Below, in pieces: positions 36,199 through 45,207 of a stretch of 64,000 nt of DNA (the stretch's first letter is position 1; the number at the start of each line of letters is the position of its first letter). The DNA comes from Xanthomonas campestris pv. phormiicola (GTDB lineage Bacteria > Pseudomonadota > Gammaproteobacteria > Xanthomonadales > Xanthomonadaceae), in the NCBI GenBank assembly GCA_025666215.1, contig CP102593.1, positions 5,097,001-5,161,000 of the forward strand, given 5' to 3'. Below the pieces are notes generated by a model that saw nothing but the letters and a program-made list of their open reading frames with translations, had not been told where the DNA came from and made no database searches. A program made the translations under genes and the position numbers.

Positions 36199-37209
36199 TC
36201 AGGGAGTGACGGAAGTGTGGCGGCCCCATGATGACGCCAGGCGCTGCAGGCCCTGGGCGATCGAAACCTGCGGCACGTAGCCGAAATCGCGCCGCGCCGG
36301 TTCCATGCTGTACCAATGCGGCGTGCACAGCTGCTCGGCCAGGAAGCGAGTCAGCGGCGGCTCGCCGCGCAGGCGCAGCAGCGGCCACAGCGTTTCGCAG
36401 GCGGCGCCGATCCGGTAGGCGGCCTTGAACGACAGGGTCCTGGTCACCGGCGGCGCGCCGGTCGCGGCCAGCAGCTTGTTCAGCAGCTCGCGCATCGGCA
36501 GCGGCTCGGCGTTGGAAATGAAGTACGCCTTGCCGGCGCAGGCCGCGCCCACCGCCAGGTGCTCGAACGCGTCGAAATGCGCCTGCGCGGCATTGTCGAT
36601 GAAGGTGGAATCGACCAGGTTGCCGCCACCGCCGACCAGGCGCACGCGCCCGGCCTGCGCGCGCGCGACCAGCTTGGGCAGGATCTGGTTGTCGCCCGGC
36701 CCCCAGATCAGCCGCGGCCGCAGCGCCACCACCGCCAGCTGCGCGTCGTTGGCGGCGAGCACCGCGCGCTCGGCGATGGCCTTGGTCGCCGCGTACGGCG
36801 CCTGGAAGTTCTCGCCGTACGGCACCTGGTCCGCGCCCAGGCCTTCCACCGGATGGGTGGCGCGATGGGTCACGCTCGGTGTGGAGGTGTAGATCAGACG
36901 GCTCACGCCGTGCGCGCGGCAGGCGGCCAGCACGTTCTCGGTGCCGACCACGTTGGGCTGGTAGTAGCTGTCGTAGCTGCCCCAGGCACCGGCCTTGGCC
37001 GCATTGTGGAACACCGCCTCGGCGCCGGCGACGGCGTGGTGCAGCGCCTGCGCATCGGTCAGGTCGCCGCGCACCTGGGCCACGCCCAGCGCCTGCAGCT
37101 CCGGATAGTGCCCGCGGTTGTAGCTGATCACCTCGTGCCCGCGCGCGACCAGCCCGCGGCACAACGCCTGGCCCAGGAATCCACCACCGCCCGTCACCAC
37201 TATCTTCAT
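36199..37209 (-). CDS. oleD: OleD, 2-alkyl-3-oxoalkanoate reductase
   Basis: A 336-residue NAD(P)-dependent extended SDR. Cofactor motif [18 protein letters not shown], the catalytic [11 protein letters not shown] (YxxxK), and [20 protein letters not shown] fit OleD of the long-chain olefin pathway, which reduces the beta-keto acid made by OleA to a 2-alkyl-3-hydroxy acid for OleC. oleA, oleB and oleC in the same window support the call. A DUF1328 gene follows on the same strand. Confidence 0.92.
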   Translation of the reverse strand: MKIVVTGGGGFLGQALCRGLVARGHEVISYNRGHYPELQALGVAQVRGDLTDAQALHHAVAGAEAVFHNAAKAGAWGSYDSYYQPNVVGTENVLAACRAHGVSRLIYTSTPSVTHRATHPVEGLGADQVPYGENFQAPYAATKAIAERAVLAANDAQLAVVALRPRLIWGPGDNQILPKLVARAQAGRVRLVGGGGNLVDSTFIDNAAQAHFDAFEHLAVGAACAGKAYFISNAEPLPMRELLNKLLAATGAPPVTRTLSFKAAYRIGAACETLWPLLRLRGEPPLTRFLAEQLCTPHWYSMEPARRDFGYVPQVSIAQGLQRLASSWGRHTSVTP

Positions 37210-37405
37210 CGCGCCGCACCGATCGCACCAGGGCGCACACGATAGCCGGGGTCGCCCGGGAAGGCGATCCGCGCCACGGCTGGCGAGGGCGGTGAGCGCC
37301 CAAGTCGTTGATCTTGTGGAACTTCATAATTCTTCACCGTGGCATCAGGCACTTCATCCACGGCGTTGGCGCAATGCGCGGACTGCATCCTTCCGGAGTT
37401 CCACC

Positions 37406-38536
37406 ATGTCGCGCCTTCCGTTCCTGCTGTGCACCTTGTTCGTCCTCGCCGCGCCGCTCGCCCACGCCGCGCCCGCCGCCACCACTACCGCCACTGCGCC
37501 GCCGGCGCTCGAAGACGGCTGGAAGGTCGCCGACGCCAGGGCCACCGGCTGGAACCTGGCCACGCTCGCGGCACTGGAGCAGGCCATCGCCGACGGCAAG
37601 GCGCCGGACACCAGCAGCGTGCTGATCGTGCGCGACGGCGCGCTGGTCTACGAACGCTACTTCGGCGATGCCGACCGGCAGACCCTGCAAGACACCCGCT
37701 CGGCGACCAAGAGCATCATCGCGATGCTGGTCGGCGCGGCGATCGACCGCGGCCGCCTGCCCGGCGCGCAGGCCAAGGTCTACGATTATTTCGGCGACCG
37801 CCAGTGGCAACACCCGGATCCGCGCAAGCGCGCGCTCACCGTCGAGGACCTGCTGACGATGAGTTCGCAGCTGGAATGCGACGACGAGAACGCGTTCTCC
37901 AGCGGCAACGAGGAACGCATGTACGTCAGTGCCGACTGGACCCAGTTCGCGCTGGACCTGCCGATCAAGGGCTACGCGCCGTGGATGCGCCGCCCCGAGA
38001 ACAGCCCGCACGGCCGCGCCTTCGCCTACTGCACCGCCGGCAGCTTCCTGCTCGGCGCGCTGGTGGAGAAAGCCACCGGCCAGCACCTGGAAGACTTCGC
38101 CGCGCAGGCGCTGGAACGGCCACTGGGCATCACCGACGTCCACTGGGGCCGCTCCGCCGAGGGCGTGGGCATGGGCGGCGGCGGCACCCGCTACCGCAGC
38201 CGCGACCTGGCCAGGTTCGGCCAGTTGCTGCTCGACCAGGGCCGCTGGCACGGCCAGCAGGTGCTGCCGGCGGACTGGGTGCGGGCGATGACCACGGTGC
38301 ACGCGCAGGCGCGCGAGGACGCCGACTACGGCTATCTGCTGTGGCGTTTCCGCTTCCCGGTGCGCGGCGTGGAGCGCGGGGTGTGGGCGATGTCCGGCAA
38401 CGGCGGCAACTACGTGTTCGTGCTGCCCGAGGAACGCCTGGTGGTGGTGATCACCCGCGGCGCCTACAACACGCCGAAGATGCACCCGCAGTCGCAGGCG
38501 CTGCTCGCCGACTACGTGCTCAAGGCGCTGCCGTAG
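37406..38536 (+). CDS. Serine hydrolase, class C beta-lactamase/esterase family
   Basis: A 376-residue exported serine hydrolase. A signal peptide (about 1-22, LLCTLFVLAAPLAHAAP) precedes the catalytic SxxK in TRSATKSIIAML. The second motif is YCTAGS instead of the usual YxN, and GGGGTRYRSRDLARFGQLLL is typical of this family. Substrates could be esters or D-amino-acid peptides; not a confident beta-lactamase. GGAG precedes the ATG. Its last 17 bases overlap the convergent winged-helix gene. Confidence 0.85.
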   Translation: MSRLPFLLCTLFVLAAPLAHAAPAATTTATAPPALEDGWKVADARATGWNLATLAALEQAIADGKAPDTSSVLIVRDGALVYERYFGDADRQTLQDTRSATKSIIAMLVGAAIDRGRLPGAQAKVYDYFGDRQWQHPDPRKRALTVEDLLTMSSQLECDDENAFSSGNEERMYVSADWTQFALDLPIKGYAPWMRRPENSPHGRAFAYCTAGSFLLGALVEKATGQHLEDFAAQALERPLGITDVHWGRSAEGVGMGGGGTRYRSRDLARFGQLLLDQGRWHGQQVLPADWVRAMTTVHAQAREDADYGYLLWRFRFPVRGVERGVWAMSGNGGNYVFVLPEERLVVVITRGAYNTPKMHPQSQALLADYVLKALP

Positions 38537-40100
38537 CCGCGCCGGTTTCCTGCGGCAGCAGGCCGGCGCGGCGCACCTGCGCGCGCTGGGCGGCGATGTC
38601 GGCCTGGTTGCGCGCCAGCAACGTGGCGAAGCCGGCCTGCGTGCGCAGCGGCGCCAGCAGCGGCGACACTCGCAGGTAGGCCGCATCGCGATAGCCGGCG
38701 GCCTGTGCGCGGCGCAATGCATCCAATGCCGCGTCCGGGTCGCCAGCCAGTTGCAGCAGCAGCGCCGCATCCAGCCCATCGAGTGGGTCGGCGCCACCCG
38801 CGAGGCTGCGCAACAGGTCTTGCGCCCGCGCCCGCAACGCCGGCGCGGCGGGCCGCGGCTGCGCGTCCAGCGTCCATGCCAGCGTCTGCGCCAGGCTGCC
38901 CTGCGGACGCAGCCGCAGCGCATGCAGACTGGCCTGGCGCGCACGTGACGCATCGCCCTGCGCCAGTGCCAGTTCCGTCTGCAGCAGGTACAGGCCGGCA
39001 TAGTCGGTGCCGCGCTTCAGCGCCTCGTCCAGCGCCGCCTGCGCCTCGGCGGTGCGGCCATGCGCGAACAGGAAGCCCGGCCAGGCCAGATTGGAGAACG
39101 CGCTGTCCGGATACAGCTGGAAGCTGTCGCGATAGCGCGCCTCGGCGGCGCTGACGTAGCCGAGCAGGTTGAGGTTGCTGGCGATCTGGATCGGCAGGAA
39201 CCGCACCCGCGCCGGATCGCGCACCTGCAGGTTGGCGGCCAACGCCTGCGCCAATTGCCCCTTGCGCTCGTACAGATACGCAGCCGAGCCGCGCACCGCA
39301 TCGGCGCCCGGATCCAGCTGCAGCGCGCGCTCGTAGGCGGCCAGGGCGGCCGCGTACTCGCCGCTGCAATCATGCGCGTAGCCGAGCGCGGCATGCGCGG
39401 CGGCCAGCTGCGGCTGCGCCGCGATCACCTGCATTGCCAGGCGCCGCGCGAGCGCGACGTATTGCGCCTCGCCGCCGTACTGGCAGACGCGCGCGCTGTA
39501 GGCGCGGCTGAGTCCGAGCAACGCGCGCGGCTCGTCCGGCACCTGCTGCAGACGCTGCCGGTACAGCGCGATCGCGCGTTCGTTGTCGTCGCGCTGGCCG
39601 ATGCCGGCGTAATACTCGGCGCGTTGCAGCAACGGCGACGTCGCCGCTTTCTGCGGCGGCGCATGCCACGACCGCGCCAGTGCCGCCAGCGCCCCGACAC
39701 CGAGCGCCACGACTGCCGCGATCGCGATGCCACGCCAACGCGGTCGTCGCGGTGCCGGTGCGTCGTCTCTGTCGCCGTCGTCTTCTTCGCTGCGCACCGG
39801 CGCGCACAGCTGGTAGCCCTGGCCGCGCACCGAGCGCAGATAGCGCGGCTGCCGCGAGGCATCGCCCAGCGCCTGCCGCAACAGGCGCACGCGCTGGGTC
39901 ACGGTCTCCTCGTTGACCAGCACTGGCGCCCACACCTGCGCGATCAGTTCGTCGAAGCCGACCACGCGCTGGCCCTGCCGCAACAGGTAATGCAGCAGGC
40001 GGAAACTCAGCCCGCCCAGCTCCAGTGCCACGCCGTCGCGCTCGACCCGCTGCCGTGCCACGTCGATGCGCAGGTCGTCCAGCCGGTAGCGCTCGCCCAT
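38520..40100 (-). CDS. CadC-like winged-helix regulator with membrane span and TPR half
   Basis: A 526-residue protein. Residues 1-100 form an OmpR-type winged-helix DNA-binding domain (LSFRLLHYLLRQGQRVVGFD, VNEETVTQRVRLLRQALGD, YLRSVRGQGYQL). A charged linker leads to one membrane span (about 124-143), and residues about 155-500 are TPR-like repeats in the periplasm. DNA-binding, span and sensor order matches CadC/ToxR one-component regulators. The stop is 17 bases inside the serine-hydrolase gene on the other strand. The gene starts 10 bases after oleC ends and may be cotranscribed with it. Confidence 0.85.
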   Translation of the reverse strand: MGERYRLDDLRIDVARQRVERDGVALELGGLSFRLLHYLLRQGQRVVGFDELIAQVWAPVLVNEETVTQRVRLLRQALGDASRQPRYLRSVRGQGYQLCAPVRSEEDDGDRDDAPAPRRPRWRGIAIAAVVALGVGALAALARSWHAPPQKAATSPLLQRAEYYAGIGQRDDNERAIALYRQRLQQVPDEPRALLGLSRAYSARVCQYGGEAQYVALARRLAMQVIAAQPQLAAAHAALGYAHDCSGEYAAALAAYERALQLDPGADAVRGSAAYLYERKGQLAQALAANLQVRDPARVRFLPIQIASNLNLLGYVSAAEARYRDSFQLYPDSAFSNLAWPGFLFAHGRTAEAQAALDEALKRGTDYAGLYLLQTELALAQGDASRARQASLHALRLRPQGSLAQTLAWTLDAQPRPAAPALRARAQDLLRSLAGGADPLDGLDAALLLQLAGDPDAALDALRRAQAAGYRDAAYLRVSPLLAPLRTQAGFATLLARNQADIAAQRAQVRRAGLLPQETGAATAAP

Positions 40101-40110
40101 CGCCGCGGCC

Positions 40111-41778
40111 TCAGCGCAGTTCGTCCTTGGCCCACAACGCGAGTTTCTCGCGGCCGATCTTGGCGTTGTGGCGGATATCCACCGGGAAGCCCGGATGGCG
40201 CAGGAAGTCGGCGATGCCGGCGGTGTGCGGGTGCGCCGCGGCCGTGGCCCGCAACTGCTGCTCCAGTTCCTGCAATTCCAGCTGGCTCCACTTCCAGGTG
40301 CCGGCTTCCAGTTCGTAACACAGCACCGGGCGCTGCCGACCCGCCTCGCCGATGCCGACCAGCGCGCTGCGCCGCACCCCCGGCAGCGTGTTGAAGATCG
40401 GTTCGACCTGCTCGGTGTACAGCGGCCCCTGCGCGGTCTCCACGCGCTGGGTCTTGCGCCCACAGAACCACAGCCGGCCCTGCGCGTCGAAGTAGCCGAT
40501 GTCGCCCATGCGATGCACGATGCGCTCGCTGCCGTCGTCCAGGCGCTCGCGGATCTTGGCGATGCGCGTGGCCGCGTCGCGGTTGAAATAGGTATCGGTG
40601 GTGGTCGGCCCGGCCACGGTGATCTCGCCGACCGTGCCCACCGGCAGCTCGCGCACGCCCGCCCACTCGGGAATCGCCGCATCGTCGATGGCGATGATGC
40701 GCACCACGTTCGGCGCCACCACCGCGCCGACGCAGGTGCCGGCGCCGGTTTCGGTGGCCGCGCGGGTGTCCTGCAGCTCGCGGCCCTCGATCGCCGCCAC
40801 CGGCAGGCACTCGGTGGCGCCGTACGGCGTCCACAGCTTGCCGTCCTCCGGCAGCAGGCTGCAGATCCTGGCCACGATCTCCGGCGGCACCGGCGCGCCG
40901 GCAGAAGTGGCGCAGCGCACGTTCGGCAACGGCCGCCCGTAGTCGGCCAGCACCCGCATCAGCGCCGGCGAACCGAACAGCTGGGTCACCCCGAAGCGGT
41001 CGATCGCATCGTGCAGCTTGCGCGGATCGGCGCTGGCCGGCCGCGTCGGGTCCATGTCCGGGATCACCGAGGTCAATCCCAGCGCCGGATCGAACAGGGC
41101 GAACGGCGGGAAGGTCGGCAGGTCGATGCCGCCGGCCTGCATGTCGAACGCGTTACGCATCAGTTCGATCTGGCCGACGAAATGGCGATGCCGGTAGACC
41201 ACGCCCTTGGGCACGCCGGTGGAGCCGCTGGTGAACAGGATCGCGGCCACGTCGTCGGCCGCGGTGTCGGCCAGCTGGCCGCCGGCGCCGCGGCCGGCAC
41301 GCTCGATCTGCGCCAGCGTGGTACCGCCCCAGGCCCAGCGCCGGCCCACGGTGACGATGCGCCGCGCCGAGCGCGCCCAGCCCAGCAGGCGCCGCGCCAG
41401 CTGCGCCAGCGGAATGCCGATGAACGCCTCCGGCTGCGCCTCGTCCAGGCACTGCTTGAGCGCGCGCTTGTCGATGCCCGGGTCCACCAGCACCGGCACC
41501 GCACCGGCCTTGAACAGCGCGAACATCAGCAGGAAGAATTCCGGCGACGGCCGCACCATCACCACCGTGCGGGTGCCGCGGCCGATGCCATAGGCGCCCA
41601 GCCCGGCGGCGATCGCGTCGCTGCGCGCATCCAGCTGCGCATAGCTCAGGGTCACGTCGTAGGCGGCCAGGCCGTTGGCGCCGCGGCCGCCCGGGCAGCG
41701 GATGGCGATCTGCTCGGGACGCTCGCGCGCCAGCGGCGGCAGCGTCGCGGCAATGTTGCAGATGGGGGTCGTGGTCAT
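40111..41778 (-). CDS. oleC: OleC, beta-lactone synthetase (AMP-ligase superfamily)
   Basis: A 555-residue adenylate-forming enzyme. The P-loop AILFTSGSTGVPKGVVYRH, ATSAGAPVPPEIV, WTPYGATECLP and GEITVAGPTTTDTYFNRD fit OleC, which activates the 2-alkyl-3-hydroxy acid with ATP to make a beta-lactone. OleB then removes CO2 to give the cis-olefin. The start at 41778 (MTTTPICNIA) is preferred over upstream in-frame positions that extend into low-quality sequence. The 265-base gap upstream should hold its promoter. Confidence 0.92.
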   Translation of the reverse strand: MTTTPICNIAATLPPLARERPEQIAIRCPGGRGANGLAAYDVTLSYAQLDARSDAIAAGLGAYGIGRGTRTVVMVRPSPEFFLLMFALFKAGAVPVLVDPGIDKRALKQCLDEAQPEAFIGIPLAQLARRLLGWARSARRIVTVGRRWAWGGTTLAQIERAGRGAGGQLADTAADDVAAILFTSGSTGVPKGVVYRHRHFVGQIELMRNAFDMQAGGIDLPTFPPFALFDPALGLTSVIPDMDPTRPASADPRKLHDAIDRFGVTQLFGSPALMRVLADYGRPLPNVRCATSAGAPVPPEIVARICSLLPEDGKLWTPYGATECLPVAAIEGRELQDTRAATETGAGTCVGAVVAPNVVRIIAIDDAAIPEWAGVRELPVGTVGEITVAGPTTTDTYFNRDAATRIAKIRERLDDGSERIVHRMGDIGYFDAQGRLWFCGRKTQRVETAQGPLYTEQVEPIFNTLPGVRRSALVGIGEAGRQRPVLCYELEAGTWKWSQLELQELEQQLRATAAAHPHTAGIADFLRHPGFPVDIRHNAKIGREKLALWAKDELR

Positions 41779-42043
41779 CGGCCGATTATCGCCGATGGCG
41801 CCGCCCTGCCGCCAAGACATGTCATGCATTGCCGAGCAGGTCACGTTGGGTCTGTCGGATCGCCAGCAGGTGCTGCGCGGCGCAGCGCCTGACTGGCGGC
41901 CGGCGCAAGCCGCGTGGCGCAAGAGCGGCCCGCTCGGCCGCTCTTGCGCGTATGCGGGGCGCGTCATGGCTCGGGACTGCACACGCGTCCACGTCCGCTC
42001 TTGCTTGCCCCGTTCGCGCGCAGGATCGGCGCGGCCTGGTGCC

Positions 42044-42643
42044 CTAGGCGACCCGGAACGTGCGCCCGCTCTGGATCCCGGCCACGCTGCGGCGGTAGGC
42101 CAGCGCCGCGCGCGCGGCGCTGACGCTCTCGAATCCAGGAAAGAACGCCCCGTACTGTTCGGCCGATTCGCTCAGCACGGTCGGGCTGACCACGTTGATG
42201 CGCCGCCCGCCGCGCAGCTCGCACGCGGCCGCGCGCACGAAGCCTTCCAGCGCGACATTGACCGTGGTGGCGTTGCTGCCGCCGCGGATCGGCTCGTCGG
42301 CGACGATGCCGCCGGTCAGCGTGATCGAACCGCCCTCGTTGAGATGGTGCTGGCCCAACAGCGCCAGCCGCACCTGGCCCAGCAGCTTGTGCTGCAGGCC
42401 CAGCGCGAATTGCGCCGGCTGCAGCGTGGCGAGCTCGCCGAAGTGCAGTTCGCCGCTGGTCGAGACGATCGCATCCACCGGCCCCAGCGCGGCGAACAGC
42501 GCCTGCACGCTGGCGTCGTCGGTGATGTCCACGGTGTAAGCGCCGCGCGTGTGGCCGACCGCGATCACCTCGTGGTCGCGCCCCAGTTCCTGCACCACGG
42601 CCCGGCCCAGGGTGCCGGTTCCGCCGATGACGACTGCCTTCAT
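42044..42643 (-). CDS. Atypical short-chain dehydrogenase lacking the YxxxK pair
   Basis: A 199-residue Rossmann protein. VIGGTGTLGRAVVQEL at the N-terminus and the overall layout fit a small SDR family, but the segment expected to hold the catalytic Tyr and Lys reads SNATTVNVALEGFVRAAACE, with neither residue in place. SITLTGG keeps a serine/threonine. It may be a non-canonical reductase or an NAD(P)-binding regulator. It is divergent from a LysR gene 99 bases away, its likely regulator. Confidence 0.85.
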   Translation of the reverse strand: MKAVVIGGTGTLGRAVVQELGRDHEVIAVGHTRGAYTVDITDDASVQALFAALGPVDAIVSTSGELHFGELATLQPAQFALGLQHKLLGQVRLALLGQHHLNEGGSITLTGGIVADEPIRGGSNATTVNVALEGFVRAAACELRGGRRINVVSPTVLSESAEQYGAFFPGFESVSAARAALAYRRSVAGIQSGRTFRVA

Positions 42644-42742
42644 GCCACTGCTCCTGCGTTGTGAGGCAGGCAGTCTGGCCGTGTACCGGGCGGCGAAAAA
42701 TGGCGCAGAATTTCCAGCACTGCAAACCCAGGGTTCGCAATC

Positions 42743-43639
42743 GTGGACAAGCTGCGCAGCATCGAGGTCTTCGTCGCCGCCGTGGAGGCGGGCAGCTTCA
42801 GCGCTGCCGCGCGGCGGCTGGACATCAGCGCGGTGATGGTCGGCAAGCTGGTCCGGCAGCTCGAGAGCCATCTGGGCGCGCGGCTGCTGGAACGCAGCAC
42901 CCGCCGCCAGGGCCTGACCGACGCCGGCCGCCGCTTCTACGAAGAAGGCAAGCGCGTGCTCGAACAGCTGCGCTGGGCCGAAAGCTCGGTCGAGCGCCTG
43001 GCCGCCGCGCCGAGCGGGCTGCTGCGGATCAGCGCCGCCACCACGCTGGGCGAGTGCGTGATCGCCGCGGCGGTGGCCGACTACCAGGCGCAGTTCCCGC
43101 AGGTGCGCATCGAACTGGACCTGAGCAACAGCGTGGTCGACCTGATCGAGGACGGCATCGACCTGGCGATCCGGGTCGGCGCGCTGGATCCCGCCCTGAA
43201 CCTGGTGGCGCGCCCGCTGGGCCACTACCGCATGGCGATCTGCGCCGCGCCGGCCTATCTGGCGCGCCACGGCGTGCCGGCCACGCCCGCCGACCTGGCC
43301 GCGCACCGCTGCCTCGGCCACGCGGCCTGGAACCCGCGCTCGGCCTGGCGGCTGGAGACGTCCGGCGCGACCGCGGGCTGGCCGGCCGAGACCGCCCTGC
43401 GCTGCAACAGCAGCGCCGCCTTGCGCCAGGCCGCCCTGCACGGCGCCGGGCTGCTGTTGCAACCGCAGGTGCTGGTGGCCGAGGACCTGGCCGCCGGACG
43501 CCTGGTCGGTGTGCTCGACGCCTATCTGCCGGCCAGCCGCTCGGTCCACGCGCTGTACCGGCAGGACCGTCGACCGCTGCCCAAGCTCGCCAGTTTTCTG
43601 ACCTTCCTGCAGCAGCATGCGGCGCCGCGACTGGCCTGA
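42743..43639 (+). CDS. LysR-family regulator of the adjacent SDR gene
   Basis: A 298-residue LysR protein. The helix-turn-helix is in EVFVAAVEAGSFSAAARRLD and ISAVMVGKLVRQLESHLGAR, followed by the effector domain (ISAATTLGECVIAAAVADYQ, VDLIEDGIDLAIRVGAL). It resembles CrgA-type regulators. The start is GTG at 42743. It is divergent from the SDR gene and probably controls it. Confidence 0.88.
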   Translation: MDKLRSIEVFVAAVEAGSFSAAARRLDISAVMVGKLVRQLESHLGARLLERSTRRQGLTDAGRRFYEEGKRVLEQLRWAESSVERLAAAPSGLLRISAATTLGECVIAAAVADYQAQFPQVRIELDLSNSVVDLIEDGIDLAIRVGALDPALNLVARPLGHYRMAICAAPAYLARHGVPATPADLAAHRCLGHAAWNPRSAWRLETSGATAGWPAETALRCNSSAALRQAALHGAGLLLQPQVLVAEDLAAGRLVGVLDAYLPASRSVHALYRQDRRPLPKLASFLTFLQQHAAPRLA

Positions 43640-43747
43640 TCGCGCACGAAACGCCGCCGCCTGAATGCCGCGCCGCTTGCAGCGCGCGCCGGTTCGGTCA
43701 GAATGCCGCGCCCCCCACCGCTGTTTGCCGCGCAAGGCCCGGCTGCC

Positions 43748-44134
43748 ATGGCACATCCCTGCCTCACCTGCGGCGCCTGCTGCGCCTACTTCCGCGTCAG
43801 TTTCCACTGGAGCGAAGCCGATCCCGACCTGGGCGGCAGGGTCCCGTTCGCGCTCACCGAACCGTTGCGCACCCACGAACGGGTGATGCGCGGCACCTCG
43901 CAGGCGCAGCCGCGCTGCGTGGCGCTGGACGCGCAGATCGGCCGCTACAGCCGCTGCACGATCCACGACCGGCGCCCGTCGGTATGCGCCGCGGTGCCCG
44001 CCTCGCTGGAGTTCGGCCAACGCAGCGCGCAGTGCGACAAGTCGCGGCTGGCGCATGGTTTGCCTGCGCTGACCGCGAGCGACTGGACCGACGTCGGCGA
44101 CGCCGAGCGCAATCCGTTGCCGGACGACGCCTGA
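43748..44134 (+). CDS. YkgJ-family cysteine-cluster protein
   Basis: A 128-residue protein with conserved cysteines in the YkgJ pattern: CLTCGACCAYF at the start, then RCVAL, RCTIHDRRPSVC and CDKSRL, eight in all, suited to hold zinc or an iron-sulfur cluster. Function unknown. The start at 43748 removes a low-quality extension. It is convergent with oleB, with 22 bases between the stops. Confidence 0.85.
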   Translation: MAHPCLTCGACCAYFRVSFHWSEADPDLGGRVPFALTEPLRTHERVMRGTSQAQPRCVALDAQIGRYSRCTIHDRRPSVCAAVPASLEFGQRSAQCDKSRLAHGLPALTASDWTDVGDAERNPLPDDA

Positions 44135-44156
44135 GCCGACGGCACCGCACGGCAGC

Positions 44157-45059
44157 CTAGAGCGGATGCGTGTCCAGGAACGTGCGGATCGCCGGCACCA
44201 GCACCTCGTGCTTGTCTTCGAGCACGTAATGGTTGGCATCCTCGAACGCCATGACCTCGGCCTGCGGCAGCGCCTGGCGGAAACCGGCCAGGAAGTGATG
44301 GTCGAAGCAGATGTCGCGCAGGCCCCAGGCGATGAACGCCGGGCGGTCGGCGAACGACGGCAGCGCCTGCGCCGAGCGTTCCAGCAGCGACCAGGCCTTG
44401 TCGGCCGGCGACAGCGGGATGTCCTGCATGAAGCGGATCGTGGAGATGCGATTGGCCCAGTTGTCGTAGGGCGCCACGTAGGCGCGGCGCACGTCCGCCG
44501 GCATGCGCCGCGACACGCCCAGCCACGAGGCGCCGGAGGAGAACGCGTTGAAGGTGCGGATGAACCACTCGCCCGGGCGCCAATGCCGGCCCATCGCGAT
44601 CTGCCACGGCATCGGCTTGGCCGCCGGCAACGGGAACGTGGCGGTGTTGGTGATCACCAGCCGCCTGACCTGCGCGTGGTGCGACAGCGCCCAGCCGAAG
44701 CCGATCATGCCACCCCAGTCGTGCACCGCCAGCGTCACCGGGCCGTCGATGCCCAGGTGCCGCAGCAGCGCGTCGAGATCGTCCACGCGCGATTGCAAGG
44801 TGTAGTCGTAGCCCGGCTGCGCGCCCGGCGCATCGTCCGGCTTGTCCGACAGGCCCATGCCGATATGGTCGGGCACGATGCAGCGGTAGCGGTCCGACAG
44901 GCCGGTCACCAGATGCCGCCACAGATAGCTCCACGACGGATTGCCGTGCAGCATCAGCACCACCTCGCCATCGCGCGGGCCTTCGTCGAGGTAGGACAGC
45001 GCCAGCCCCGGACGCACCTGGAAACGCTGCGGGGTGAAGGGGTAGCCGGGGTAGTTCAT
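44157..45059 (-). CDS. oleB: OleB, beta-lactone decarboxylase (alpha/beta hydrolase)
   Basis: A 300-residue alpha/beta hydrolase related to haloalkane dehalogenases. VLMLHGNPSWSYLWRHL holds the oxyanion site, and the nucleophilic Asp 114 is in AVHDWGGMIGFGWAL. FEDANHYVLED contains the catalytic His. OleB converts the OleC beta-lactone to a cis-olefin and CO2. The start at 45059 (MNYPGYPFTP) gives the family's usual N-terminus. A Fic gene separates it from oleA. Confidence 0.93.
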   Translation of the reverse strand: MNYPGYPFTPQRFQVRPGLALSYLDEGPRDGEVVLMLHGNPSWSYLWRHLVTGLSDRYRCIVPDHIGMGLSDKPDDAPGAQPGYDYTLQSRVDDLDALLRHLGIDGPVTLAVHDWGGMIGFGWALSHHAQVRRLVITNTATFPLPAAKPMPWQIAMGRHWRPGEWFIRTFNAFSSGASWLGVSRRMPADVRRAYVAPYDNWANRISTIRFMQDIPLSPADKAWSLLERSAQALPSFADRPAFIAWGLRDICFDHHFLAGFRQALPQAEVMAFEDANHYVLEDKHEVLVPAIRTFLDTHPL

Positions 45060-45207
45060 GCAAATCGCATCCGATCCAGATCGAAGGAACCCGCGTTTTG
45101 TGGGCATTCGCCCAACTTCGGCAGGGAGAAGAATTCGCGCTCGCCGCGCTCACTTGCCACCATGAAGACTGCGCCACCGTCTCGATGGACCGCGCCGTGC
45201 TTGCCAA

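Noticed and set aside
37406..38536. Calling the serine hydrolase a beta-lactamase resistance gene
   Set aside because: SxxK is present but the second motif is YCT rather than YxN, and no regulator of AmpR type is adjacent. An esterase or peptidase role is equally likely.
31766..41823. GACATGTCAT at 31766 and again at 41816, the second 38 bases before oleC
   Set aside because: The first copy lies between two gene ends with no promoter to serve, and an 8-base palindrome can recur by chance in this length, so a shared operator is not supported.
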